From contig JAIQZQ010000059.1 in assembly GCA_021777105.1 (NCBI GenBank), forward strand, positions 1-43,319: a DNA stretch of 43,319 nucleotides, read 5' to 3'. The position numbers were made by a program, and so were the translations under genes. Of the stretch, positions 7,401 through 15,660 are shown piece by piece. Source of the stretch: Candidatus Anammoxibacter sp. (lineage in GTDB: Bacteria > Planctomycetota > Brocadiia > Brocadiales > Anammoxibacteraceae). The notes beneath the pieces are model-generated. The model did no database searches. It was not told the DNA's origin and saw only the letters and a program-made list of their open reading frames with translations. The stretch's first letter is position 1. Each line of letters opens with the position of its first letter.

Positions 7401-9686
7401 TCCCGCCAACAAATCCATCCCGGTTCTAAAATAAATCAAACCAACTTTATAAGCCGCGTTTTTTTTTGCTTTTTTCCCGGCCAGCAGGTTCAACCGCGCC
7501 AATTCTATCTGTTTGCCGTCATCGTTAATAAGGCCGGCTCCAATGTTCAAATGATCAACGATTTGAAAAATATGTTCGGTTAGATTCTCTTCCTCCGTGT
7601 TTTTCAGCAATTGATAACCTATTTCAAGCCGCGTTTTTTGCCTCTGATCAGGCGGAATCAAGCTATAAGACGCTTCCTGGGCGCGGTCATGGACAAATCG
7701 ACACGTGTCATTTGATTGAATTAAAATCCCCATGTTTAAACAAGGTTGAAGATTCAAAAGCGCATTTTCGCTTGACTGCCCGCTGATAATAGCAAGAGCG
7801 CTTATTTCAAAACTATTTCCTAAACAGGCCGCAGGCTTCAGTGTTTGCAATGTTGACGCCGGCAGGTTGTTTAATTTTCGCAGCATAAATTCAATTACAT
7901 TGTCAGTGGCTCGCATCTGGTGTATCTTATCCATATCCCATTGCCATCCCTTGCCCGGCATAAACATCAACATCTCTTCGTCGTGCAACGATTGCAGAAA
8001 AAGTTTGATGAAGAACGGGTTCCCCCCAGTTTTATTAAAGATTTCATTTGTTAACGGTTGAGACTTGTCAAGCGAACAATTCAATGCGCCGGCAACCAGA
8101 TGGTTTGTGTTTGAAATGTCTAACGGCTCTAAAACGATGGTTTGTGTTTTGCCTCTGGTTTTCTCAATCTCTTCTAAAGTCATTATAGCCGGGTGTGAAG
8201 AGTCTACTTCGTTGTCGCGATAAGATCCGATTAGCAGGAAATAGCAGAGCTCCTGTTCGGTCGCCAGAAGGTTGATTAATTTCAGGCCGGCCGAGTCAGC
8301 CCATTGCAGGTCGTCGAGAAAAAGAGCAAGAGGATGTTCCTTCCGCGCAAACACGCTTACAAAATTATAGAAAACCATCTTAAATCTGTTTTCAGATTCA
8401 ACAGGGCCAAGTTTTGGCGCGGGCGGCTGTTTGCCCACAATAAGCTCGACTTTCGGCGCCACATCAATAATTATTTGTGTGTTGGCCCCCAATGCGGCAA
8501 GTATGCTCGCCTTCCACTCCTTTATGCTCTCTTCGCTCTCGCCCAGTATTTGCCTAACCAACTCCTGAAAAGCCGCGGCAATAGCCCCATAGGCGGCGTC
8601 TTTGGAAAATTGGTTAAATTTGCCGGTAATAAAATAGCCCCTTTTGCTTGTGACGGATTTTATAATTTCATGCACAAGGGTTGATTTTCCCACGCCTGAA
8701 TAACCGGAAATCATCAACATCTCGGATTTGCCGTTGCAAGCCCGCTCAAAAGTCGCGATCAAGCGCTCTATGTCTTTCTCCCTGCCGTAAAGCTTTTGCG
8801 AAATCTGGAATTTGTCTGAAAAATCGCACAGCCCAAGCTCAAACAGACCAATTTTGCCGTTGTTTTCATAATCGTCTAAACACCTCTGCAAATCTGATTT
8901 TAGCCCCTTGGCGTTTTGGTAACGGTCCTCGGCGTTTTTTTGCAATAATTTCATTACAATATTGGAAATCATTTTAGGTATGTCCGCGCGGATTTCCGTA
9001 AGCTCGTCCGGCTCTTTTGCTATATGGCAATGTATATATTCAAGATCATTATTAGCCTGGTGTGGAACCCGTCCGCTCAACAGCTCATAAAAAGAAGCTC
9101 CCAGCGAATAAAAGTCCGCCCGGTAATCGGTGGATCGGTTCATTCTCCCGGTTTGCTCAGGCGCAATGTACTCCAGTGTCCCATCTAGTTTGTCCGGGCT
9201 TGTGTTATGTTGGCCCGCGCGCCCATGCTTAGTTGAAATAGCAAAATCAATAAGTTTAACGGTTGCGCCGTCACGGCTTATGACTATGTTATTTGGATTT
9301 ATGTTTTTGTGTATAATCTTTGCGTCGTGAATTGCGCTTAACCCTTCAGCCAATTGCACGGCTATGTTCAGGAATTTTTTTATTTCAATGCCGTTGGCCG
9401 GGATTGTGTCCCTTAATCCGGCAGCTCTAATATCCTCTGAAATGATGGCGGGCCTATTGTGGGGATACTCAATGCCGTAATATTTAGTTATGTTATTGTG
9501 GTTAAATAAACCGCCTATTTCAAATTCATGGCGAAACAGATTCACATCTTCATTTGACAGGAATTTTTTTATATAAACTTTAATAATAACGGCCTTGTTA
9601 TCGCGCGTCCTTAAGCCTCTATAAACAGCCACGCGCTTCCCCCTGTAAATCTGCTCGTTTATTTCATAATCCGGAATGTTTATCAT
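4404..9686 (-). CDS. Hybrid Ser/Thr (pseudo)kinase - AAA ATPase - GAF - histidine kinase
   Basis: 1760 residues. Domain order: protein-kinase fold about 9-270; AAA/PknK-type ATPase from about 300, with Walker A GYSGVGKST (about 327-335) and Walker B PLALFLDDLQWAD; a long helical TPR-like region about 690-1290; GAF about 1319-1465; coiled coil; HisKA with phospho-acceptor H1539 in IVAHDLRNPIAI; and HATPase about 1645-1757 with the N box NNLLSNAIKF, DTGIGIP and TGLGMSI. The architecture matches the large hybrid kinases of cyanobacteria, myxobacteria and Desulfobacterota. In the kinase fold the HRD-type loop reads HKNINPNN (N128 where catalytic Asp is expected) and the DFG motif is D147-F-A149, so this domain may not transfer phosphate. 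No membrane segment and no receiver are present, so a partner response regulator must be encoded elsewhere. No ribosome binding site is visible. Confidence 0.92.
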   Translation of the reverse strand: MINIPDYEINEQIYRGKRVAVYRGLRTRDNKAVIIKVYIKKFLSNEDVNLFRHEFEIGGLFNHNNITKYYGIEYPHNRPAIISEDIRAAGLRDTIPANGIEIKKFLNIAVQLAEGLSAIHDAKIIHKNINPNNIVISRDGATVKLIDFAISTKHGRAGQHNTSPDKLDGTLEYIAPEQTGRMNRSTDYRADFYSLGASFYELLSGRVPHQANNDLEYIHCHIAKEPDELTEIRADIPKMISNIVMKLLQKNAEDRYQNAKGLKSDLQRCLDDYENNGKIGLFELGLCDFSDKFQISQKLYGREKDIERLIATFERACNGKSEMLMISGYSGVGKSTLVHEIIKSVTSKRGYFITGKFNQFSKDAAYGAIAAAFQELVRQILGESEESIKEWKASILAALGANTQIIIDVAPKVELIVGKQPPAPKLGPVESENRFKMVFYNFVSVFARKEHPLALFLDDLQWADSAGLKLINLLATEQELCYFLLIGSYRDNEVDSSHPAIMTLEEIEKTRGKTQTIVLEPLDISNTNHLVAGALNCSLDKSQPLTNEIFNKTGGNPFFIKLFLQSLHDEEMLMFMPGKGWQWDMDKIHQMRATDNVIEFMLRKLNNLPASTLQTLKPAACLGNSFEISALAIISGQSSENALLNLQPCLNMGILIQSNDTCRFVHDRAQEASYSLIPPDQRQKTRLEIGYQLLKNTEEENLTEHIFQIVDHLNIGAGLINDDGKQIELARLNLLAGKKAKKNAAYKVGLIYFRTGMDLLAGDFWDEHYTLSFDLHIECAEVEYLSGNFEQSRKLINATLRHAKTNIEKTGIYSMLIYQYTVAAEYGKGINAGREALGLLGIYLPKTGLRRIFNDEIKSAGDNLNGREIASLIDAPEMTNPEHKAAMNVLMNLQPTTYMADPELYNVIAVKMANISLKYGHSIESGKAYVTYANVLSSVLGEYQLGYKYCLLGLRMSEKENDLVQKCRGSFIYIAFLLHWTKHYKFAETAFFDGYKTGLECGDLQYAGYILGFGSANIFYQGEPLGSLRKKLATYMKFVKKAKLQMPIDAIQSFQLAVSNLTGKTRGKFSFDLEEISENKFLEDCRSRNVIGIGYFQILKAQILYMYGKPLQALQCVREAENVIDFIQGTGAVAEYNFYYSLILADLYNSASKETQIEYWNQLETNLKQMKIWADNCKANFHHKYLLIGAEMARITNNPLEATRLYDEAIESAEKNKFIQNCALANELAAKLWLTRGKEDFAANYLENAYYGYRLWEATAKTEEMEEKYPQLNNASATYPQRFNKGFAKKEPSIGARFPAELDMTSLLKALQTISSEIVLKTLLEKVMATLIENAGAHRAFLALERDGKLYIEAESNIDGAINTGYSVAVDECNNISRAIVNYVKRTKEDLALEDAFNDGMFAQDEYILKNRPKSILCMPILNQAKLVGVMYLENNLATHVFTHARLGIVRMLSAQAAISLENALLYHKMKELNAQLEDYSINLEQKVDERTIELKEKSENLALKNADLFKANRTIHEQVRQLENLHKEKDHLLAIVAHDLRNPIAIIVTCYKFLYKDYGAVLGDDGGELVGMIKQTCERMFKLIDDLLDSAKLDMEGYKLDVKAENLTEFLNVILHGFKKDAEAKDIELIAILPQKEINVNIDTKRFWQICNNLLSNAIKFIEGGGKITISLEEVMNSRSQKAILKVNDTGIGIPKDQIPIIFNKFTTASREGTRGETSTGLGMSITKRIVELHQGRIWVESEVDKGSTFFIELPLCKG

Positions 9687-9959
9687 TTTAAATATATATG
9701 CTTATGTTTAATTAATCTACCTCAAATATGCCTCTTTTTATAGTTTTATAGAAACCCATAAATACAGGAAATTTTTTGCTTATTTTCTTTAGCTTTGTAA
9801 AATCTCGCTGTATTATATAAGGTTTCGCTGGACGACATTACATTATCCAATATTTTATATTAATAGAAAAGGCTTAATATTTAAGGGGCGGGATTACAAA
9901 TTTTAGATTAAACTGTATCTAATTTAAATCAAGTTAGTAATTACAGTCAGGAGAATTAT

Positions 9960-11024
9960 ATGAGGGCAATGGTTCTTGAAAAATTTAAAGAGATTATGCC
10001 GGTTAAGGACGTGGCGGAACCTAAACTAAGCGACGGCAACAGCGCTATTGTGCGAGTTGAAGCCAACGGCATTTGCAGGAGCGATTGGCATTGGTGGATG
10101 CAGGATTGGGGTTGGGCCGGCATTGAGCCTGAGTTGCCGAGGATATTAGGCCACGAGTTTTGCGGCGTGGTAGAGGAAACAGGCAAGAACGTCACTGACT
10201 TTAAAAAAGGGGATCGGGTTATTGTTCCGTTCACTATTGGCGACGGCGATCATAACTGCTCGCACTGCATGGAGGGCAAGAATAACTTGTGCGACAATCT
10301 TAGCATAATCGGGTGCGGCTCTGACGGCGGTTATGGAAAGTATGTAAATGTGCAAAACGCTGATTTTAATCTGGTAACATTGCCTGAAAGCATAGAGTTT
10401 TTTGAAGGCAGCGTGCTTGGATGCCGGTTTATGACTTCGTACCACGGCATTGTTGAACGGGCGGGGATACAACCCGGCGAAACCCTTGTTGTTTACGGCG
10501 CGGGAGGCATAGGCATGTCAGCTATGCATATTGCCGCGTCAATGGGCGCGTTTGTCATTGCCGTGGATATATCCGACGAGAAACTTGACAAAGCAAGATC
10601 AATCGGCGCCAATGCCGTAGTCAACGCAAAAAATGTGAACCCGGTTGAAGCCGTCACCGAGATTACAAAAGGCGGCGTGGATGTGTCGCTTGACGCCCTG
10701 GGCGGTCGTGAAACCACGGTTAACGGCGTGCTTAGTCTTAAAAAAGGGGGGCGCCATATTCAAATAGGCCTGACTTCGGCGCTTGAAAAGGGGGAAGTTG
10801 CTTTGCCTGTTGACATTATGATCACAAAAGAAAACTCTTTTATTTCAAGCCTTGGCATGCCGAGGTTGGAATATCCTAAAATGCTGTCTCATATTGCAAA
10901 CGGCAATATCAGGCTTAAAGATTTGATAACAAAAAGAGTCTCCATTGACGAAGCCCCGGCGATTATTAGCTCTATGGCCGAGTTTAAACCGGTCGGCATG
11001 AGTGTGGTTGACCGATGGCAATAA
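9960..11024 (+). CDS. Zinc-dependent alcohol dehydrogenase (MDR superfamily)
   Basis: 354 residues, full length for the family. Catalytic zinc ligands are C39 (NGICRSDWHW) and H65-E66 (GHEFCGVV). The structural-zinc loop reads D97-x2-C100-x2-C103-x7-C111, so the first of the usual four cysteines is Asp. The Rossmann motif is VVYGAGGIGMSAMHIAASMG, with Asp at the end of strand 2 (AVDIS), which favours NAD over NADP. It probably oxidises an alcohol or polyol, or reduces an aldehyde; the substrate is not deducible. A clear AGGAG site lies 7 bases before the ATG. It is transcribed away from the giant kinase across a 273-base AT-rich divergent gap that must hold both promoters. Confidence 0.9.
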   Translation: MRAMVLEKFKEIMPVKDVAEPKLSDGNSAIVRVEANGICRSDWHWWMQDWGWAGIEPELPRILGHEFCGVVEETGKNVTDFKKGDRVIVPFTIGDGDHNCSHCMEGKNNLCDNLSIIGCGSDGGYGKYVNVQNADFNLVTLPESIEFFEGSVLGCRFMTSYHGIVERAGIQPGETLVVYGAGGIGMSAMHIAASMGAFVIAVDISDEKLDKARSIGANAVVNAKNVNPVEAVTEITKGGVDVSLDALGGRETTVNGVLSLKKGGRHIQIGLTSALEKGEVALPVDIMITKENSFISSLGMPRLEYPKMLSHIANGNIRLKDLITKRVSIDEAPAIISSMAEFKPVGMSVVDRWQ

Positions 11025-11067
11025 AAAACGTATTGACCTGAGAATGAATGCAACCTAAATAGCGCTA

Positions 11068-11245
11068 TTCTTATCACCCTCCCCTAACCCCTCCCATCAA
11101 TGGAGGGGGAATTAACGGTATATATTTATTACAATACAGGGCCTATTAGGTGGGATTTTTAAATTTGCGATTATAATTAGCGCCGGCTAAAAAGGCAAAT
11201 TCCCCTCCCCTTAGTGGGAGGGGTTAGGGGAGGGGGTATTTAAAA
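11068..11245. repeat. Inverted-repeat element with CCCTCCCCTAACCCC arms
   Basis: The left arm (11075-11115, CACCCTCCCCTAACCCCTCC followed by a GGAGGGGGAATT hairpin) and the right arm (11197-11239) are inverted copies around an AT-rich centre. It looks like a small MITE-like element and fills the gap between alcohol dehydrogenase and hemoglobin. A solitary arm recurs at 34981-35021. Confidence 0.7.
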
Positions 11246-11324
11246 TCGCTCAATTTAGGTGTAAAGTTATTTTTTTACGATCCCTTGCTATATTTGTGGA
11301 TTAATCAAACGGTTATTAAACGCC

Positions 11325-11753
11325 ATGAGTCTATATGACGATCTCAAAGATAGAACTGTTATAAAACGGGTTAATGAGCTTTTTTATGAAAAGGTTTACA
11401 ATCACCCCTGGCTGTCAAAATATTTTGAGTCTGTAAGCCGCGAATTTATAACTCGACAGCAGACCGATTACATAATTGGAGAAATCGGCGGCCCAAAACT
11501 GTTTACCGGCCGCCTGCCGTATAACGCCCATCCCCATATGTTTTTAACGGACGAGTTGTTTGACATTAGAGAAGCCCTGCTAAATGAGGCGTTTGAAGAG
11601 GCTAACGTCCCGGCTGAGCTCAGGAGAACGTGGCTAAACATTGACGAATCGTTTAGAAGCGTAATTGTAAAAAAGCGCCTTGACGAGTGTGAAAAACGAT
11701 TTATGACCGACAAAATTCTTGCCTTTGACAAAGACGGCAAAAATATTGCTTAA
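11325..11753 (+). CDS. Truncated (2-on-2) hemoglobin
   Basis: 142 residues, typical of single-domain truncated hemoglobins. The likely proximal heme ligand is H69 in YNAHPHMFLTDELF, with the family spacing H-x5-T, and the B-helix aromatic pair is F20-Y21 in ELFYEKVYNHP. The GG motif before helix F (GEIGGPKLFTGR) is also present. Such proteins bind O2 or NO in the cytoplasm and serve in NO detoxification, O2 sensing or redox roles; which applies here cannot be told. The start ATG has no clear ribosome binding site. A 55-residue membrane peptide follows 31 bases after the stop and may be cotranscribed. The last 15 residues form a charged tail. Confidence 0.82.
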   Translation: MSLYDDLKDRTVIKRVNELFYEKVYNHPWLSKYFESVSREFITRQQTDYIIGEIGGPKLFTGRLPYNAHPHMFLTDELFDIREALLNEAFEEANVPAELRRTWLNIDESFRSVIVKKRLDECEKRFMTDKILAFDKDGKNIA

Positions 11754-11784
11754 CGCTAATAAATAAAGAAAGAAAGAGGTGGAT

Positions 11785-11952
11785 ATGAAGTGGCTTGTGC
11801 TTGTTTGTTTTATAATTTTTGGAATAGGGGTTATCGGTTTTATGATAAATATTTTTAGAGGCAAGTCGCTAAAGACCAGCGATTCGAGTTTCTCTCCAGA
11901 CAAGTTACAGCCGTATGAAGACGACGAACGAGATGACGCAACCGGTAATTGA
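11785..11952 (+). CDS. Small single-pass membrane protein, 55 aa
   Basis: An ORF of 55 codons begins at an ATG preceded by AAAGAGGTGG, a strong ribosome binding site, and stops at TGA 11950-11952. The first 26 residues are one hydrophobic helix (WLVLVCFIIFGIGVIGFMI) and the rest is hydrophilic and acidic, ending EDDERDDATGN. The charge pattern suggests a membrane anchor with a short exposed tail. It lies directly after the truncated hemoglobin gene on the same strand, so a membrane-associated partner is possible but unproven. The good ribosome binding site and consistent composition make it likely to be real. Confidence 0.6.
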   Translation: MKWLVLVCFIIFGIGVIGFMINIFRGKSLKTSDSSFSPDKLQPYEDDERDDATGN

Positions 11953-11959
11953 TGTTTAA

Positions 11960-11982
11960 AGTTATTTCTTTCCGAGCCCTTA
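11960..11982. repeat. Solo terminus of palindromic element family A
   Basis: The sequence GTTATTTCTTTCCGAGCCC followed by TTA also occurs, nearly unchanged, at 23679-23698 and 37972-37994, and resembles the right ends of the complete copies at 3344-3525 and 20823-21008. Confidence 0.5.
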
Positions 11983-12015
11983 GCGCATAGACCATAAAGC
12001 GCCTTCTTACATTTA

Positions 12016-12277
12016 ATGTAAGCTCAAACTGATTTCAGAATAAATCTACGAAAACGCAAGCTTGTTACAAGGCTCCTGCCTTGTAACACACTGTTCCCAG
12101 AGGCTCAGCCTCTTATCTCAGGCATTAAAGCCTGATGTATTATTCTTTTTAATTAAAATCGTTGTCATGCTTTTAAACTAGGGGCAGAGCCTCTAAGTAC
12201 ACCGCGTTACAAGGCAGGAGCCTTGTAACGCGTAAAACGAATAACTGATTTCTCTGAAATCAGTTTGAGCTTACCAT
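12016..12277. repeat. ~262-bp nested palindromic element, family B
   Basis: Outer inverted repeats are GTAAGCTCAAACTGATTTCA (12018-12037) and its complement at 12255-12275. Each arm also contains its own perfect palindrome, GTTACAAGGC-TCCT-GCCTTGTAAC on the left and the same sequence on the right, plus AGAGGCTCAGCCTCT. No ORF is present. It fills most of the gap 11953-12400. A degraded half-copy lies at 40911-40970. Confidence 0.75.
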
Positions 12278-12400
12278 TCAATCAAATCAAATTTCTGCTT
12301 GATTTCTGCTGCTTAATGGTTATATTTGGGGCACGGAAACAAACATTTCTACCACATCTGGTATTTTTGCGCAGACCCTTAACATTTTCAATTAAAATAA

Positions 12401-14854
12401 ATGTCCGGCATAGAAAAAGTAAGCGAATTTTTAAAGAACAGGTTTCATAATGAGATAAAATCGCTCAAAATATTAGAGGCCGCCCCAGGCAGCTTTGCGC
12501 CTTTTCCAAAAACATTGGACAACAGGCTGGTTGAAGTTTTAAAAAACCAGGGCGTCAAGTCGCTGTACTCGCACCAGAAAGAGGCTTTTAAACTGATATC
12601 AGACGCGAAAGACACCGTCCTTGTCTCGCAAACCGCAAGCGGCAAGACCCTCTCTTTTTTTCTGCCGATTCTTAATGAATATATAAACGCCAAACCGTCG
12701 TTTAGCGTAATGCTGCTCTACCCAACCAAAGCGCTTTCGCGTGATCAGGAGGGGTCGTTGGGCAAACTTATGCGCGAAGCCACGGGCAGCCTTAAAATGG
12801 GAACTTTTGACGGCGACACCCCTGTTAACGAACGCACAAAGATTCAACGCGCTTCTGATTTCATCATCACAAATCCCGATATGCTTCACGCAGGCATATT
12901 GCCTAACCACAACAGGAAATGGAAGACGTTTTTATCTAGGTTGAAGTTTATTGTAGTTGACGAAGTGCACACATACAGGGGCGCGTTCGGCTCGCATGTG
13001 TCAAATGTGTTTCGAAGGCTTTTAAGAGTTTGCCGCGCTCACGGCAGCAATCCCGTGTTTGTTTGCTCGTCCGCCACGGTGGGCAATCCGGGCGAGCATG
13101 TCGAGGCCCTGTTCCACAGGCGGTTTAATGTGGTTGACAAAGACGGCGCCCCGCGCCCAAAACGGGAACTCTTTTTTATTAATCCCCCCCTTGCCGCATC
13201 TTCAGGCGACGCGCAGTACCGCAAAGGCACGGGATCAATATCTATTCCTTTAATCAGGCATGCCTGCATGAACAACGCGCGCACCATCTGCTTTTGCAGG
13301 GCGCGTCAACAAGTGGAGCGGTTGCGCAGGGCGGTGGTGGACGGTCATCCTGAGCTTAGGGACAAAGTAAAACCGTATCGAGGTGGCCTTCTGCCGAATG
13401 AGCGGCGAAAACTGGAGCAGGATCTCTTTACCGGCAAGATCAACGCCATCATCACTACCAACGCCCTGGAGCTTGGTATTGACATCGGCGACCTTGACCT
13501 CTGCATTCTTTCCGGCCATCCGGGATCGGTTGCAAGTTTCTGGCAACAGTCCGGCAGAGTAGGCAGAAAAGGCAACGGCGCGATTATTGTGTTTGTGGCT
13601 AAGGACGCGCCCATTGATCAATACCTTGCCCACCATCCTGAATTTATAACGAACGCGCCTATTGAACAGGCTTGGCTAAATTCAAACAATCCATACATTT
13701 TCCTTCAGCATCTTCCATGCGCCGCGCATGAAAACCCTTTGAGCAGAGACGAGGATTATTACAACGGCCCTGTTTATGAACAGGCTATTGAAATCCTAAA
13801 GGAGAATAAAACGATTGTCCCTTATCACGACAGCTTTAGATACGCGCTAAGCGACTACCCGGCAAAAGGCGTAAATTTAAGAGGAATGACCGATTATAAT
13901 ATTGAAATACACTGCGGCTCTCAAGTGATCGGCGAGCTTGATCCAATAGGGGCGCGCGGCACGCTTTACAAGGACGCCATCTATCAACATCTGGGCGAAC
14001 GCTACATGTCTCTTGACCTGGACCTTAAGAAAAAACTCTGCAAGGTGGCAAAAGTAAATGTGGACTACTATACCGAAGCCGTCTGGGAGAGCAGGGTTGA
14101 AATGAGCGAGATTGATGAAAATAGCGATCTTAAAGGTGGCAAAATAGATTTTGGATATATCTATGTTAACAAACAACCCAAGCTGTTTAAAAAGATAAGG
14201 GAACGCTCGTATGAAAATATAGGGTATGGGCCTATTACGCTTGATCCGTTTGAATACGACACAACAGGTTTCAGCCTGTTGCCGCCTCCCAAGTGGCAAA
14301 AGGCCATAGAGGATGTTGATAAACGCTATGCTGGCGCGGCTCTTTACGGGGTCGGTTACATTATTAAGCGCGCCGGGCCCGGGCTGTGCATGGGAGACGT
14401 CAAGGATATCGACGCGGATGTGTCGTTAATGGAAACCGGCAAAAAGCCATGGAAAAGCGCGCTCTATCTATTTGACACTCACGAAGGCGGAGTAGGATAC
14501 GCGGAGAAGATATTTGAAAAGATTGTGGACGTGCTAAAGTTGTGCCAAAAGATTATTAAGGAGTGCGAATGCAAACTCGGATGCCCGTCGTGCGTTACCC
14601 CTTTGCCGCCCGGGGTTGACAACGAGGAGCTTGAATACCTTCTGATCGAATCAAACGCGGCGGTCGTGTGCGCGACAAGTCTTATAACCGCGCTTTTAAA
14701 AGGCGCGGTTGTCATGCCCAAGGTTCGGTATGAGAAATCGCCTCAAAAAACCGCGGTAAAACCGCCGGGAGAAGATGAAGAGGCTAAAAAGCTTAACAAA
14801 AGGCTTAAACGCGCGTCACAGATACTTAAAAAGAAGAGGGAGAAGGAACATTGA
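12401..14854 (+). CDS. mrfA: MrfA-like DEAD/DEAH helicase with C-terminal Cys cluster (DUF1998)
   Basis: 817 residues. Superfamily 2 helicase motifs: substrate motif LYSHQKEAF (55-63), Walker A QTASGKT (77-83), TNPD (157-160), DEVH box D187-H190, SSATVGNPGEH (motif III), TNALELGIDIG (motif V) and QSGRVGRKG (motif VI). The C-terminal region has the DUF1998-type metal cluster C722-x-C724-x3-C728-x2-C731. In B. subtilis MrfA (YprA) is an ATP-dependent helicase that, with exonuclease MrfB (YprB), repairs mitomycin C damage independently of UvrABC. The next gene overlaps by 4 bases and has the MrfB fold, so the same pairing is conserved here. The Lys/Arg-rich end is also typical. No strong ribosome binding site precedes the ATG. 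Confidence 0.88.
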   Translation: MSGIEKVSEFLKNRFHNEIKSLKILEAAPGSFAPFPKTLDNRLVEVLKNQGVKSLYSHQKEAFKLISDAKDTVLVSQTASGKTLSFFLPILNEYINAKPSFSVMLLYPTKALSRDQEGSLGKLMREATGSLKMGTFDGDTPVNERTKIQRASDFIITNPDMLHAGILPNHNRKWKTFLSRLKFIVVDEVHTYRGAFGSHVSNVFRRLLRVCRAHGSNPVFVCSSATVGNPGEHVEALFHRRFNVVDKDGAPRPKRELFFINPPLAASSGDAQYRKGTGSISIPLIRHACMNNARTICFCRARQQVERLRRAVVDGHPELRDKVKPYRGGLLPNERRKLEQDLFTGKINAIITTNALELGIDIGDLDLCILSGHPGSVASFWQQSGRVGRKGNGAIIVFVAKDAPIDQYLAHHPEFITNAPIEQAWLNSNNPYIFLQHLPCAAHENPLSRDEDYYNGPVYEQAIEILKENKTIVPYHDSFRYALSDYPAKGVNLRGMTDYNIEIHCGSQVIGELDPIGARGTLYKDAIYQHLGERYMSLDLDLKKKLCKVAKVNVDYYTEAVWESRVEMSEIDENSDLKGGKIDFGYIYVNKQPKLFKKIRERSYENIGYGPITLDPFEYDTTGFSLLPPPKWQKAIEDVDKRYAGAALYGVGYIIKRAGPGLCMGDVKDIDADVSLMETGKKPWKSALYLFDTHEGGVGYAEKIFEKIVDVLKLCQKIIKECECKLGCPSCVTPLPPGVDNEELEYLLIESNAAVVCATSLITALLKGAVVMPKVRYEKSPQKTAVKPPGEDEEAKKLNKRLKRASQILKKKREKEH

Positions 14855-15627
14855 TAGACCAAACGTTTCTACATTGCAAAGGCATAGGGCCTACGAGCCA
14901 ACAAAAGCTTTTTGACGCCGGCTTTAACAACTGGCAAGCCGCGCTTGACAATAGCGAAAAGCTGCCCCTAACTGAAAAAATAAGACCCGGTTTAATAAAA
15001 GAGATCTCGGAATGCGCTCGGGCTCTGGAGGATGAAAATATACACGCCCTGGTTAACAAATTCAAAGCCGGAGATCAATGGAGGATACTGGGATATTATT
15101 TCGACAAAGCTTCATACTTTGATATTGAAACATCTTTTAAAGACAACGATATGATTGTGACCGTTATCGGTTGTTATCATAAAGGCGAACTTTACCATTT
15201 TATAAGGGGCGAGAACCTTGACGACTTCCTGGACTTGCTTGATGATATAGACCTGCTTGTCTCATTTAACGGCAAATCTTTTGATATTCCTCATATTTTA
15301 AACGCGTACCATATTCCATCCATCCCCTGCCCCCACATTGACCTCCGCTGGGTCTGCTTTCATTGCGATTATACACACGGCCTGAAATATATTGAAAAGG
15401 AGATGGGCATAATAAGGCCCGACGATCTAAAAGGCGTTGACGGCTTTGAGGCCGTTTACATGTGGCATGACTGGGTAAACGGAAACGCCGAATCCAGACG
15501 CAAACTAATCAGGTACTGCGGCGCCGACGTAGTGTCGCTGCAACTGGTGGCAATAAAAGCCCTTAACAAATACGGCCTGAATATCGACCCGCCCCCGCAG
15601 GAAGAGTTGTGGAAACATCTGGAATAG
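14851..15627 (+). CDS. mrfB: MrfB-like DEDDy 3'-5' exonuclease (RNase H-like fold)
   Basis: 258 residues, starting at TTG in a TTGA overlap with the stop of the helicase gene, with GAGAAGGAA just upstream. Residues 6-30 form a helix-hairpin-helix-like segment (LHCKGIGPTSQQKLFDAGF). The exonuclease motifs are Exo I D91-I-E93, Exo II NGKSFD (D145) with HIDL (D164), and Exo III Y222-CGA-D226, so a DEDDy enzyme is expected. Together with the helicase it should unwind and degrade a damaged strand during crosslink repair. It lacks the long TPR extension of B. subtilis MrfB, like many shorter homologues. Its last 8 codons and the downstream leader are duplicated at 17023-17275. Confidence 0.85.
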   Translation: MIDQTFLHCKGIGPTSQQKLFDAGFNNWQAALDNSEKLPLTEKIRPGLIKEISECARALEDENIHALVNKFKAGDQWRILGYYFDKASYFDIETSFKDNDMIVTVIGCYHKGELYHFIRGENLDDFLDLLDDIDLLVSFNGKSFDIPHILNAYHIPSIPCPHIDLRWVCFHCDYTHGLKYIEKEMGIIRPDDLKGVDGFEAVYMWHDWVNGNAESRRKLIRYCGADVVSLQLVAIKALNKYGLNIDPPPQEELWKHLE

Positions 15628-15660
15628 AAAAGTTAGTGATGCCGCGCAGTAACGCGCGCT

